Origin: Cannabis sativa | Lineage: Eukaryota; Streptophyta; Magnoliopsida; Rosales; Cannabaceae | Assembly (NCBI RefSeq): GCF_029168945.1 | Contig: NC_083610.1 | Location: 78,111,580 to 78,175,579 of the forward strand | Length of the DNA stretch: 64,000 nucleotides | Direction of reading: 5' to 3' | Shown: in pieces, positions 1 through 10,103 of the stretch | Layout: each line of letters starts with the position of its first letter | Numbering within the stretch: the first letter of the stretch is position 1 | Program-made: the position numbers and the translations under genes | The notes under the pieces: generated by a model | The model's input: the letters and a program-made list of their open reading frames with translations, nothing else | Told to the model about the DNA's origin: nothing | Database searches by the model: none

Positions 1-560
1 AAATATCAATGATGATTTTATTGTTTATTGAAGTCATATGCAAACTGGTCCCATTCCCTAAAGGAAAAACATAACAGTAATTATGTAGGACAGCGAAAAA
101 AATTCAAATATAGCATCTGTCATCTAAATGACTAAAGTAAATTAGCTTTCATTTTGAAAAAAAACTATACCTAATTAATCAATGTCACTATAAAAATTGA
201 TTTTACGTTGATGTTAGATACTTTTGAATTGATTTTATTTTAGTGAAAGGAAAATAACATTTGCAATATTGAAATAGCAGTATATCACTACCAACAAATA
301 TGAGAAAGAATATATGTTAAAACAACATATTCCAATCGCCATAAAAAATATTCTATAATATTCATTTCGTGATGATGATGATATATTGTATTAAAAACGG
401 TTCATATAAAACTACTACAGGAGCGAGCAGAACATGATTATTATTCATGACATGCAAATCATGTAATCACAGGCATTGTTTTCTAGAGCTTTTTGAGCTT
501 TTAGAGGTATAATTAAATAAGGGGATGATATTCATAACAATAACAAATAAAAAAGTATGT
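1..560. other. AT-rich intergenic DNA, no gene seen
   Basis: This stretch has stops in all frames and no recognisable domain, tRNA or element end. It is the left flank of the LINE insertion that begins at 578. Confidence 0.6.
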
Positions 561-577
561 ATGATAAACTTATACCT
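561..577. repeat. Target-site duplication, left copy (17 bp)
   Basis: The 17-mer atgataaacttatacct occurs here and again, without mismatch, at 1646-1662. The two copies bracket a LINE fragment whose oligo(T) run (the minus-strand poly(A) tail) directly abuts this copy. This is the arrangement left by target-primed reverse transcription. Confidence 0.9.
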
Positions 578-604
578 TTTTTTTAATCAAAAAATTAAAC
601 TTTA

Positions 605-1320
605 TTAAATCAAATTAGCTACCAAAATAGCTTCCAAATCAGCAGCGACAACACCCCCGCGAGAAACCCAGCCAGGAATAGAACTAGAAGAACGAGCTAA
701 AAAGTTAGCCGCCTGGTTCTCGGACCGTTTAACAAAATTAATTGAAATATGAAACAAAAGAGAGGATTGCATAAGAGCAACACAATCCGAAATTAAAAGC
801 CCCACCGGAGACAACAAACGCTTCTTCTGTTGCACGGCTCGCACCAGCAGCAACGCGTCCACCTCCATAACCACACCAGTAGGCACACCCCCCTCAACCC
901 ACCTACCCTTCACCCAATCGAGTGCCTCCTTCAACGCCATAGCTTCAGCCAAAAACGGGTCGGGCTGACCATAAGTTTTAACTTCCAGCGCATCAATGAA
1001 TGAACCATATTATGATCCTGAGAAATCCACCCCAAACCGAGAATATTGTCATCTTCAAAGACAGCAGCATCACAATTAACCTTAATCTCACCAAAACAAG
1101 GTTTAGCCCATTGCTCACACCCGAAAGTATTCGGACCAAAAATTGGCAACACACCTCTACTCTCTAGCTGAGCATTCTTCCAAGAATCAAGGTAAGTAAT
1201 TGCAAAATTCACCACCCTCTCTACCGACAAAGCCTTATTATTCCAAACCAAGTCATTACGAGCTCCCCAAACTCCCCATAGAAGCATAGCAAGCCTCTCA
1301 ATACGATCCATAGGCTGCAC
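605..1320 (-). pseudogene. LINE RNase H-like domain, frameshifted
   Basis: Two overlapping minus frames cover one RNase H fold of the type found at the C-terminus of plant LINE polyproteins (RVT_3 family). The upstream frame (1320-931) carries LLWGVWGARNDLVWNN, then the first strand KVNCDAAVFEDDN with its catalytic Asp. The downstream frame (952-605) continues with MAEAMALKEALDW, which supplies the Glu helix, then VVMEVDALLLVRAV with the second Asp, and ends in FVKRSENQAANFLARSS. The switch near 940 shows a frameshift. In an intact element this domain would degrade the RNA strand during cDNA synthesis. No promoter or start suggests independent expression. Confidence 0.82.
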
Positions 1321-1324
1321 CTTA

Positions 1325-1640
1325 CAAACATTATCAAACTAGCTGCCAAACACTACAGCTTCACTACTCCCCCCAACCGTTCCTCCCAGCCCCCTCCATA
1401 CAACTCTTAGTAAAAGCATAACTAACCAATAAATGAAAAATTGTCTCATTCTCCCGATGACACATCAGACACAATCCACTCACGTGGACCCTTCTAGACT
1501 GCAGAGACACAAGAGTAGGGAGACAATTGGTAAGACCCCGCTAAAGAAAATTCTTCACCTTAGGCGGCAACTTCAAGTTCCAAAACATCCTCCAAAAATC
1601 TGAATTGTCTTGAGTATTCCACCTACCATTGCTAACTTGT
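1325..1640 (-). pseudogene. LINE zinc-binding (zf-RVT) segment, with stop
   Basis: Reading minus from about 1640 gives FWRMFWNLKLPPKVKNFL, a stop, then GLTNCLPTLVSLQSRRVHVSG and LCLMCHRENETIFHLLVSY. This matches the zf-RVT region that lies between RT and RNase H in plant LINEs (Trp-x-Leu-x-x-Pro-x-K-x-x-x-F, then the C-x-x-C...H pattern). The in-frame stop and lack of an upstream RT mark it as a relic. It lies directly before the RNase H frames in the same orientation. Confidence 0.78.
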
Positions 1641-1645
1641 AAGGC

Positions 1646-1662
1646 ATGATAAACTTATACCT
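1646..1662. repeat. Target-site duplication, right copy (17 bp)
   Basis: This is the identical partner of 561-577 and marks the 5'-truncated end of the LINE. Confidence 0.9.
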
Positions 1663-2364
1663 ATTGAGTCTCCAATCTAAAATCTATCTTTTTGTGCCGA
1701 TTGATCATGATCATTATTATTTTGTGATCAGAACAATATGATTCCTAATCCCAAGTGTACGTTCAAAAATCACTCATATGGGTTAATCGTCCTATAATAT
1801 TTATAGTGAAGGAGATTTTGATAAAGTAGGTCCTCATCTTGGGATTTACGGTAAAGAGTTTGAGAATTTAAATTTTAAAAGACGATTAACCCTAATCTTT
1901 GGATTTAAACTAAGTACCGAGTGTTTGTTTATATTTACATAATGACATCTATTTTCTCTGTTAATTAAATTTGACAAAAAAGTTAACATTCAAAAATTTA
2001 TATAATTTTCATTTTTAAATACATATAATAATATTATAAAATTAATAAAAAATATTTTGTTAAGTAATTAAGATAATATTCTGTTAAACTTGTAGAAAAC
2101 CAAAAAACATATTTATATAGAATAGATATATACTAGGCGTGTGGAGGACGCGCCACAAACACGTAACCCCCGTCAAAACTTAGTTATAATCATATATCTT
2201 ACTTTTATTAATTATATTTAAATATTTGTTAAAAAAATTATTTTTAAACAAAGACATAGTATGATGTAAATTCACTTATTAAAGACAAGATCACCAGTCG
2301 TTATATCTAAATGTTGTAATTTGCTTTACTATTACCTACTAATAATTAAAGTTTATAAGAAAAA
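1663..2364. other. AT-rich intergenic DNA
   Basis: No coding frame, RNA gene or element end was recognised. The stretch is very AT-rich, with one short GC-rich patch near 2136-2170. Confidence 0.5.
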
Positions 2365-2488
2365 TGTTAGAGTCCTACATTGCTAATGTGTGGAAAGATA
2401 ATAGAATATATAAGAGGAATGAGCTACTCCTCCCATTACCAATTGGTTTTGAGATGGAACCCATTCATCTTATCTTCAAATTCTAACA
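2365..2488 (+). mobile_element. Solo LTR of a TRIM retrotransposon
   Basis: A 124-bp unit begins TGTTAGAGTCC and ends TTCTAACA. It has a TATA-like stretch (gaatatataagagg) in the middle and the phrase 'caattggttttgagatggaaccc' split across its second half. The same unit in inverse orientation forms both LTRs of the TRIM at 36132-37409. The flanks are aaaaa on both sides. That is compatible with a 5-bp duplication, but weak because the region is A-rich. No internal region or second LTR is adjacent, so this is a solo LTR from LTR-LTR recombination or a decayed copy. Confidence 0.75.
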
Positions 2489-3294
2489 AAAAATAAAATA
2501 ATAATTTACAAAAATTAATAAAAAAAAATAACAACACAAAAAATATTAATATCATATATATGCTTGTATAGTCTTCTATACTATTATATATTTACTAATA
2601 AACAAATATGAAGAAACATTAAAAAAAAAAATTGAAAAAAAATACATGAGAGAAAAAATGGTAAGAAAATGTAGAAAAGATTGAAAAAATATATTTTAAA
2701 AAAGAAATAGTGTAAAAAATATGAGATTTTTTTGAAAAATAGAAAAAAATGTGAGTTTTAAAAAAAATAAAAATATTAATAATTAGTACAAACAAAACAA
2801 AAGACACAATTCTAAACATGACAAAAAAGCCACAAATTACGAAGAATTTTATTTAGTTTGAGAAAATACAACAGAGCAAAGACCATAGGAAAATCTCACC
2901 TAACCTGTGTGCAACAAGTAAAAAAAACATACAAAGTTATGTATAATTGGAAAAAAAAATTTAAATTCTAACTAAAGTGAATGAAGATATATACATATTA
3001 AATATTATGTCATGGATATCTACATATTCTAAAAATTGTGTTAATTTTGGAACAAAATATAACATGGACCAAATTTTAAACACAATAAATATTACATTTT
3101 TATTTACTCTTTTACCACTTATTAATGTAATTAATAATTTTTTAAATTTTACTTATATATTTAATAGAATGTTTATATACTTTTAATAAAAATTTATTGG
3201 TTTTGTTGACATTTTTTTTAACACATTTCTATCAAAAAGGAATAATTTTACCCAATATTGGCTCATTTTTTAGCTTAAATTATACATCATCCAT
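2489..3294. other. Low-complexity A/T-rich DNA
   Basis: Long A and T runs produce short open frames rich in Phe, Ile and Lys (for example 2619-2819 minus and 2977-3186 plus). These look like composition artefacts. No domain is recognised. Confidence 0.6.
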
Positions 3295-4140
3295 TGGAGA
3301 TGATAAGGAAAATTCTTTGAGAGGTGGTAAACACTATAAATTATGGCATATCGTTATTAGTATATTTGAATATCGAGTCTCAAAAAATTTTGATTTAGTG
3401 AATAATATAGAAAACTGCTAACCAATAATTATTAAGTGTCATATATTTGTATAGTGTTAGGTATCTTAAGGCGGCAAATAATAATGTTCTATTAATAATA
3501 AAAATAATTGATCAGAAAAAAAAAATATTGTACAAAAAATTATACAAAAAACCCAGATATGTTGTTGTAAAAAAATTGTAAAAACAAAAATTAACAATTA
3601 TTCATAACAAAAAAAAAAAAATTACATTAATTTTTTAGCATTATGCTCCAATGCATATTTGCAAAACTTGATGTAATTTTTTTTTTTTTGTTATGAATAA
3701 TTGTTAATTTTTGTTTTTACAATTTTTTTATATATCTCATTAGAAATATTTTTACAAACATATATATAATAATAACAAAAAAATAAAATTCTAATAGAAT
3801 ACATAATAATAACAAAAATATTAAGGGACACATTAAGGTGTCAAACACCACAAAAGGTAACATATCGTTATTGGTGCATCTCAATATCAGTTTCCACAAA
3901 TTTTAATTTAATATGATTTATAAAACTGCTAATTAATTATTGTGTATGTGAATCGGTATGATATTGAGCAATTTAATGTACCACATAGCAATAATAGTAC
4001 AAAAAAGTATTTAAAAAAAAAATAGTACAAAAATCATTCATAAAAAAATTAAGAAAAACAGAAAAAGAATTACTAACCAATCATTAAGTACCACGTACAT
4101 CGATATGATATTGAATACCTTAAGGTGCGGATAGCAAGTA
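3295..4140. repeat. Degenerate direct repeats of a roughly 0.5-kb AT-rich unit
   Basis: Similar phrases recur in the same order. 'catatcgttattagtatatttgaatatc' style text near 3347 is echoed by 'catatcgttattggtgcatctcaatatc' near 3860. 'ctgctaaccaataattattaag' near 3416 is echoed near 3925 and 4070. 'taggtatcttaaggcggcaaata' near 3460 is echoed as 'gaataccttaaggtgcggatagcaa' near 4113. The spacing is about 500 bp, then about 150 bp. The copies are diverged and look like an old duplicated repeat, perhaps a MITE cluster. No coding content is seen. Confidence 0.5.
3568..3730. repeat. Perfect 60-bp inverted repeat with 43-bp spacer
   Basis: The left arm 3568-3627 and right arm 3671-3730 are exact reverse complements over 60 bp, including a 13-base A run paired with a 13-base T run. 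The spacer 3628-3670 is short. The arms are AT-rich and end in TA-rich flanks. A perfect arm match in a region otherwise full of diverged repeats points to a recent foldback duplication or a foldback/MITE element. It could also be an assembly fold-back artefact. Confidence 0.85.
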
Positions 4141-4888
4141 CAAAAAATTATTTACCAATAAAATAGTATATAAGAAAATAAAAACAAAAAAAAGTAAAAA
4201 AAAAAAAAAAAGAAAAGAAAGTAAACGACAAAGACAAGTAATTATTATTATTTTTTTGTTTTATTATAACATCTATTTTCTATTTATATATAGATGTTAT
4301 AGATATATCAAAATTAATCTTACCGTTAGTTATCTTTGGAAAATGTGTTGTAACTAATACAAATATCAAACCACAAGATTAAAACTCAATGTAAAATAAT
4401 AGAAGACCAAAATGAAAAATTAAATAATATTATAACTCTATAATAAAAATATACATTAAATAAAGAATACGAAGTTAGGAGAATTACAACTCAAAGTTAT
4501 AACAGAATGCAAAATAGAACATATATATATAATATATATACAAGAGATGTTATAATAATCTCAACACCACATACACTATAAATATATAATAATTACTAAA
4601 CTTGAACTAGGTTTAACATCTTTATCTAAAAAATTATTGCTCCTACACTATAAGCACTTAAGAAAAAGCTAGAGTAATAAAAATAATTTTATAAAAATAT
4701 CTAAAGAGAGTTTTTAACAATGTGCTCTCTTAATAAAAATTAATGTATCTTAATATGAATCCCACAAATCTCTATTTATAATGTTTTGGTAACAACAATT
4801 TTAAATCCAACACTCATATCACTCCATGGCTGTTATCAGCACATAAATGAGTGTTTTAGGAGTTATGAACGCTGAGAATAAAGCTATG
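4141..4888. other. AT-rich DNA, possibly an old LTR remnant
   Basis: There is no coding frame. The phrase 'ctctatttata' near 4772 resembles a minus-strand TATA box as seen in the LTR at 5247-6180. The stretch also lies next to a gag remnant, so it could be part of a decayed LTR. The evidence is too thin to call one. Confidence 0.3.
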
Positions 4889-5223
4889 ATTAAAATCCGT
4901 TAAGTGCTAATACGTTTTGCAAATCTTTACCAGAGTTGTCTATTTTCTAATTCCACTAATGGTACGTATTTAGTGGGATCGCAAGCATCCTCATTAGGTC
5001 TTTTTGGGATTTCATCCCCAGCTTGTTCAAATCCTCCACCATTTCCTCCCCAAAGCGAGGAGTCTCAGTCGCATTTGTCTTATGGAAACTCTGATGTTCT
5101 TTTCCAGGACGCTGAGTTGTTTCTCCTGGTTGAGTATATCTTCGTTTTGAGGAGTGTCGTCTGCCATGGATGGAAGGATCAACTATGTTTCATAGAGGGT
5201 ATTTTTTTGAGTTTTTTTTACAA
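4889..5223 (-). pseudogene. gag N-terminal remnant of Tat-like element F2
   Basis: On the minus strand this aligns by eye with the gag leader of the larger Tat-like element (20447-20222), including the [10 protein letters not shown] stretch in broken form. Stops interrupt it. The plus-strand open frame over the same bases (4904-5275) is a shadow. Confidence 0.5.
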
Positions 5224-5246
5224 GACTCTCAATGAAAGTACCAAAC
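5224..5246 (-). other. Putative primer-binding site of element F2
   Basis: The minus strand reads GTTTGGTACTTTCATTGAGA and then GTC directly after the LTR. The same site with one change (TTTGGTGCTTTC) follows the LTR at 20556-20578. Position and conservation support a primer site. The tRNA cannot be named with confidence. Confidence 0.6.
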
Positions 5247-5310
5247 TGTTAACACAGATTTTTATTAACCAGTAAATGAGCCTTAAAGTAATAAATGAAC
5301 TCTAGAATTA

Positions 5311-5344
5311 AATAATAACAATAGTAATAATAGTAGTAGTAGTA

Positions 5345-5405
<61 letters not shown>
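5311..5405. repeat. (TAA/TAG)n microsatellite
   Basis: About 95 bp of AAT/AGT trinucleotides lie inside the F2 LTR. The element's other LTR family member (20579-21439) lacks it, so the expansion arose after insertion or in this lineage. Confidence 0.9.
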
Positions 5406-5407
<2 letters not shown>

Positions 5408-5565
5408 GGCAAGAAAGTTTTTAACGTGGTTTTGAAATTAAATTTGCATACTCCACGAGTTCATCTTATTCTGGAATTTTATAAAGTGTATGCAGAATAC
5501 AAGAAAAGATATGTATGATTTTTACTTTTTCTCAAATTGGACATCTTCTGTTCCTTGAGTTCTAT

Positions 5566-5579
5566 CCCTATTTATAGGA
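5566..5579 (-). promoter_or_regulatory. LTR TATA box (minus)
   Basis: The minus strand reads TCCTATAAATAGGG, a good plant TATA box. The identical string occurs at the equivalent place in the F1 LTR (20814-20827). Confidence 0.6.
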
Positions 5580-6180
5580 GTTTTAGGGCGACACTTATTC
5601 CATTGAGATCTTATCCTTGTAACCGTTCATGAAATGTGGACAATCCCCACGATTTATATTTATATCACATGGGGTAATAATATAATAACTACATAACCAC
5701 TTCTTGTCTTTATCTATAAATAGTTATGTTGATTATATTGATTCATCTCGCAATATAAACAATCCTCTTATAATGCTTTATTCTGAAGATGGCTTTCTGT
5801 GCCTAAGTATTCCCTAGGTAGTACCTCTCGCGTCTTTCTATAAATGAGAGAAGCAAATGCGAGATACTATCATAGTGTGACAATTCTAAGATAAATTATA
5901 CTGGGAGTGCTTCCCTTAGTCTTTCAACATACTCACGAGTATGTTGATCAATGAACTGCAAGTTTTTAAAGAATTCATTATCTATCCTTTCAAAACATAC
6001 TTTCTGTTGAGTATTATGTGTATCCTGAGATGGATCTCATTGATTGTTCGTCTCGTCGGTCTTATTAATCAGTAGTTAATATTTACAGCTCACCATTATT
6101 TTCAAAAGATGAGTTCAAATATTTTTACTGATTGTATTTTCTGAAATAAATTTATTGAGCGCATTTATTGCTCCATAACA

Positions 6181-7246
6181 CGAGCTGGTTTATATTGGGA
6201 AACTTACAAAAATACTGGAATTTGGGATAACTTTTACAAAAATACTGTCACACGGAAAAGTTTACAAAAATACTGTGTTTTTATAAAACACCAGTAAAAC
6301 ACAAAACAGAACAACTCAAAACACCAGTAGAACAACTAAAATACACCAGTAGAACACCACTGAAAACTTAATACAGTATACTGCAGTATGAAACTTATAA
6401 AAAATATAGTAAAAAAGTAAAAAATACCGCCTGACAGTATTTTTATAAAAAAAATAACAAAAATTAGTATACCATGTAAATTTTCCTTTATATTCTAGCT
6501 TTTTAATACGTGTCATTACCATATTATAGTTGTTGGAAATATGAATATATCACATATGTAATAAATAAAACACAAAAAAGTACATCAATACAACAAAAAT
6601 TTTAAACTTTATTTTCATACCCTAAAATATTCAAAATTTTCTATGAATACCATCATAGAAAAAAATATGAAATTAAATATTCCACGGTGTTACCATATAA
6701 GAACGATACGTAGTATGTACCGTTAGCGTTACAAATTTAAAGAGGGACGTACACTTTCACTATAACTTGTAAAGAAAGAAGCATGTGTATGCGTTAACTT
6801 ACAACTAGGTAGTTTGACATATATACACACTTCCATATCCAAACCAAAGTACATCCAATCCAACAAAAAGAAAAAACAATAGGAAAAGGGTATCCCTATA
6901 TCACCTACTGCTGACAAGTTACGTTTCGTTATCAGTTTATTGTTTTGTGAGTTAAAAAAGGAAAGAAAGAAAGAAATTAATAATAATAATGGTGTAAAAT
7001 GTTAAATTCAATGAATGCTTAGGCGGGAAAGTTGGTCCAATTTGCCGCTATGGCATCCTTTTAATTAGGTATTGGGTAATGTCTCGTTTTGGTCTTCCAA
7101 ACCCCATTTTAACCATAACAATTAACCAACCCCCTTCTTTCTTTAATTACACTATAATATAATTGGCTACTTCTTCCTAACTCTCTAACCAAGTATCATC
7201 ATCATCAAGTAGCCGCCAACCCTTATAATATTAGAAATTTTTTTTG
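6181..7246. other. Intergenic DNA with short repeats
   Basis: There is no gene. 'acaaaaatactg' occurs three times between 6204 and 6275, and 'acaccagtagaac' type units recur at 6280-6360. The short minus frames at 6316-6522 and 6729-6917 show no domain. Confidence 0.5.
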
Positions 7247-7546
7247 TACTCTCTTACCTACGTCTAGATAGTTTTAAAATTAATGTTTTATATAACACTT
7301 TAAATTATGGTTATTTGAGATATTTTATCGAATTTTAAAAAATTTAAAATAATTTATAATACATAAAATAAGGTTCAAGCTGTCTATTTCACGCATGTAT
7401 AAATTAAAAGAGATATTTGCGCGACAACTTATTTAAACCTTATTTTTAATACGCGTTATATTATAATATCTTAAATAACTATGATATACACTGTTATATA
7501 AAAAATTTATTATTAAAACTATCTAGATGTTCAAAAATGAAAGAGT
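7247..7546. mobile_element. MITE-like element with long imperfect terminal inverted repeats
   Basis: The left arm (7263-7325) reads tctagatagttttaaaatta... and onward to ggttatttgagatatttta. The right arm, read on the minus strand, gives tctagatagttttaataata... to agttatttaagatattata. The arms match over about 60 bp with scattered changes, and the total length is about 300 bp without coding capacity. I could not find a convincing target duplication, so the superfamily is open. Confidence 0.65.
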
Positions 7547-8964
7547 CTATTAGTAAAAGTAGGCCCATAATAAATTATTAAAAAATATACACTAAAATAT
7601 ATTTTCACAGTCCAACACCACTAAAAGGTACTATTATATTATTAGTATAATTTAATATAAAATTTTATATATTTTAATTTAATAATTATTATTCAAAATC
7701 CTTACCTACTTGTAAATGCCACTTTATAAGATTATTGTACTCTATAAATACCTAATAACATGATCTTTATACATTATTGCATTTGCACATTCATTTCTTC
7801 CTGGTCTTAAGGCATGGTTTCATCACATGGATGAAAACAATTTCAAAGTGTCACTTTATTATTTTGTTATACATAATCTAATATTGTAAACTATATACTA
7901 CTCATTACTCATACATTTTTCGTTGGGACAACTAACCTACAAGAGAGCTTAGATTTGGGAGGCAAAAAAACAGTATTATGGAACTGAAACATGTTATTGA
8001 AAAAGCCTTGTTTCTATGGAAAACGTAACCGGAGACCAGGCGTGTTATTTGACATTTGTCTTTCTGTACTAATATATTTTTAATTTTATTACAACTTATT
8101 ATTGGTTGAGTTTATCAAATTCAAATAAATTATTATTATTATTATTGGGGGAGTGAAAGAAAAAAGTCAAAACCCATTTAAAGGGTGAAAGAAACGACGT
8201 ACCATGCTTCACGCAACATTAAATTAATGCATTAATTTGTCAATGACTCGATAAATGAATGCTATATTACTTATCTATTATAGAAACAACTAGTACTACT
8301 AATCAGTAACAATTACCCCATTTCAAAAAAGCGAAAAATAGCAACTATTATTATTAAATTTTTTCACAAGTCCCAACATAGGGAGAGTTAAGTGACGATG
8401 AAGTAATAGTTATTATAGTTTTGTCATAATGGCATACAATAATAATTCACAATCATTTGTGTATAAATGCTAGAAGGTATTAGTAGTATCTAGTAGTTTT
8501 TTATGTGTTAATATTATTATTATTAGTCTAATTAACTATCCGATCTCATATAATTTAATATAATAACTTTTAGAGAGTATCGCTAGTCATTCGCAATGCA
8601 ACATGTCGAGAAAGTGCTAGCCACTACTGGTGTCTAATATCAATGCTCAAAAATTATATACATTTTTAGTGAAGAATTAATACATTTTCAGTTATTTATA
8701 AAACAAGCCAATTTTATTCTCTATAATATAACCAATACACATGTGTAACAGGTTAAAAAGTACAATATATATAGTTTCCTGGAACCTTCAGAATTTTTAG
8801 TTATTGTAATTTTTTTTATTCAAAATTTATTTAATGACCCCATCATTTTGTTTTTTGCACTTTGCTCCCATCACAACTACTTAATTATAACTCATGGAAA
8901 AAAAAATAATAAAACTTAAAAAAAGGTTTTTGCAATATGTAAAGAATTTCCCGTGGACCAAGTG
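7547..8964. other. AT-rich intergenic DNA, no gene seen
   Basis: There are no long frames and no recognised element ends. Short ATT trinucleotide runs occur near 8130 and 8510. Confidence 0.55.
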
Positions 8965-9640
8965 ATAAGTTTTTTTTTAGTAAAAAGTCTCAACCACTAA
9001 ATATTAAGAGCAGCAAGCACTCTAAAAAGTTAGGAGTGAGGATTTATTCAGATATAACATCAGCTATCAATAGTTCATGGATAAAAATAAGATTATTGGG
9101 CCCCCAATCATACTACTACTACAAAATAAGTTTGGCCAAAAATTGAGTAACAACATTACAATTTCTAAATCAATAAACAAAATTAACATCTTTGGACTTA
9201 TTGCAATGACCAAAATATCATTTAAAACAAGCCCCAAAGAAGTAATAAAAGACACATTGTTCTTAATTTTAAAAATAACACTCAAACAATCAGATTCAAT
9301 AATAATGTTGTCATATCAGGCATTGAGCCAATGCTTGGCGGATAGCTAAAGCTTTTGCCACTTCAGGGTCAAAGCGGTCCTCCAATCTCCAACTTGTCGA
9401 AGCTTGAACTGCACCAAACTCATCACAGATTATCATACCCAAACCACTACAGTTGCAACCAAATCAATGGCAATATCGGTGTTGACTTTAAGGCTACCTA
9501 GAGAAAGACTCAACCATCTATGACCCGTCGAAGATGCTTCAGGACACACTGCCGATCGAGAAAAAGAACTAGCCACTGTTGGGCTTGAAGAAGAAGGAAT
9601 CACCGTCCTTTGCTTTTTATTTTGAAAGTCTCCAAGGTAA
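8965..9640 (-). pseudogene. LINE RNase H domain and 3' end (relic)
   Basis: The minus strand from about 9500 reads LKVNTDIAID (first strand with catalytic Asp), then after a frame change GLGMIICDEFGAVQAS, EVAKALAIRQALAQC (Glu helix), IIIESDCLSVIFKIKNN (second Asp), and SFITSLGLVLNDILVI. This is the RNase H fold at the end of plant LINEs, with several frameshifts. An oligo(T) run near 8971-8979 could be the old poly(A) tail. A LINE RT relic in the same orientation lies at 21440-23580. The two may be halves of one LINE split by the CACTA/Tat block, but the zinc-binding segment between them is missing. Confidence 0.7.
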
Positions 9641-9643
9641 TCT

Positions 9644-9900
9644 CACTACAACATTTGACTTCATTAGCGGCGGACAACTCCGCCGCTAATACCCCCTAAA
9701 TCGGCCGTTATAGGGTATTAGCGGCAGATTTCGGTATTGATCCGCCGCTAATGCGTGGCCACTACTAATAGTATTAGCGGCCGAAATGGGGTCTGCCGTT
9801 ATTAATAACCTTAGCGGCGGGACCCCGCCGCTAATGCTCTTTGTCAGTTTCGTGTTTCGAGACAAACAAAGAGCATTGGGACGGGGTCCCGCCGCTAATT
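9644..9900. repeat. CACTA terminus with subterminal GC-rich repeat array
   Basis: After the CACTA end there are repeated decamers in both orientations: ttagcggcgg at 9664 and 9811, near-matches at 9718 and 9774, and ccgccgctaa at 9680, 9742, 9825 and 9889. Pairs face each other and can fold into hairpins (for example 9664-9689 and 9811-9834). Subterminal arrays like this are transposase binding sites in known CACTA elements. The strong GC content contrasts with the surrounding AT-rich DNA. Confidence 0.82.
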
Positions 9901-10103
9901 GCAATTAAAAATAAAAAAAAATATATATTTTACAAATAATTTTAAATATATAAATAATTATTTATATATTAATATATAATAAATAAAATTACAATTAATA
10001 TAATTTAATAATTTAAAAATGTCTCAAAGTAAATTACTTTAACATTAATCCTATTACAATATTGTCTCAAAATTAAACTAAATTATTAAAAAACATAAAC
10101 AAA

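Larger units (their letters stand above)
578..1645 (-). mobile_element. 5'-truncated LINE insertion
   Basis: A non-LTR retrotransposon tail of about 1.07 kb on the minus strand. Its 3' end is marked by an oligo(T) run at 577-584 on the plus strand. Reading minus, it holds the zinc-binding segment that follows plant LINE reverse transcriptases (about 1640-1325) and then an RNase H domain (1320-605). No RT or endonuclease is present, so the copy was truncated at its 5' end on insertion. Perfect 17-bp target duplications lie at 561-577 and 1646-1662. The frames are broken by stops, so it is dead. Confidence 0.88.
4889..6180 (-). mobile_element. Truncated Tat-like Ty3/gypsy element F2 (5' LTR + primer site + gag start)
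   Basis: This is a minus-strand fragment with the same order as the element at 14894-21439: LTR (5247-6180), primer-like site (5224-5246), then the start of gag. The gag-start text at about 4935-5010 (ttgtctattttctaattccactaatggtac) lines up with 20262-20310 of the larger copy. Everything downstream of the first part of gag is missing, so the element is a dead end-fragment. It has the same orientation as the larger copy about 15 kb away. Confidence 0.72.
5247..6180 (-). repeat. LTR of Tat-like element F2 (934 bp)
   Basis: On the plus strand it runs from TGTTAACACAG to CTCCATAACA, i.e. TG...CA. It shares a series of phrases with the LTR at 20579-21439: 'acgtggttttg...catactccacgagt', 'cctatttatagga' and 'ttcatgaaa.gtggacaatccccac'. 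A trinucleotide microsatellite has expanded inside it. Confidence 0.7.

Noticed and set aside
2619..3421. Short open frames rich in Phe/Ile/Asn
   Set aside because: Composition artefacts in low-complexity AT DNA; no domain or start context.
3568..3730. The perfect hairpin as a microRNA gene
   Set aside because: Arms are very AT-rich with homopolymers and no mismatches, unlike plant miRNA precursors. Without small-RNA data a microRNA call is not supported.
4904..5275. A 123-codon plus-strand frame
   Set aside because: It runs antisense over the gag start and primer site of the F2 fragment and shows no known motif.
5311..5405. Regular repeats that might suggest a CRISPR array
   Set aside because: Simple trinucleotide microsatellite with no spacers. 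No CRISPR or cas genes exist in this eukaryotic window.
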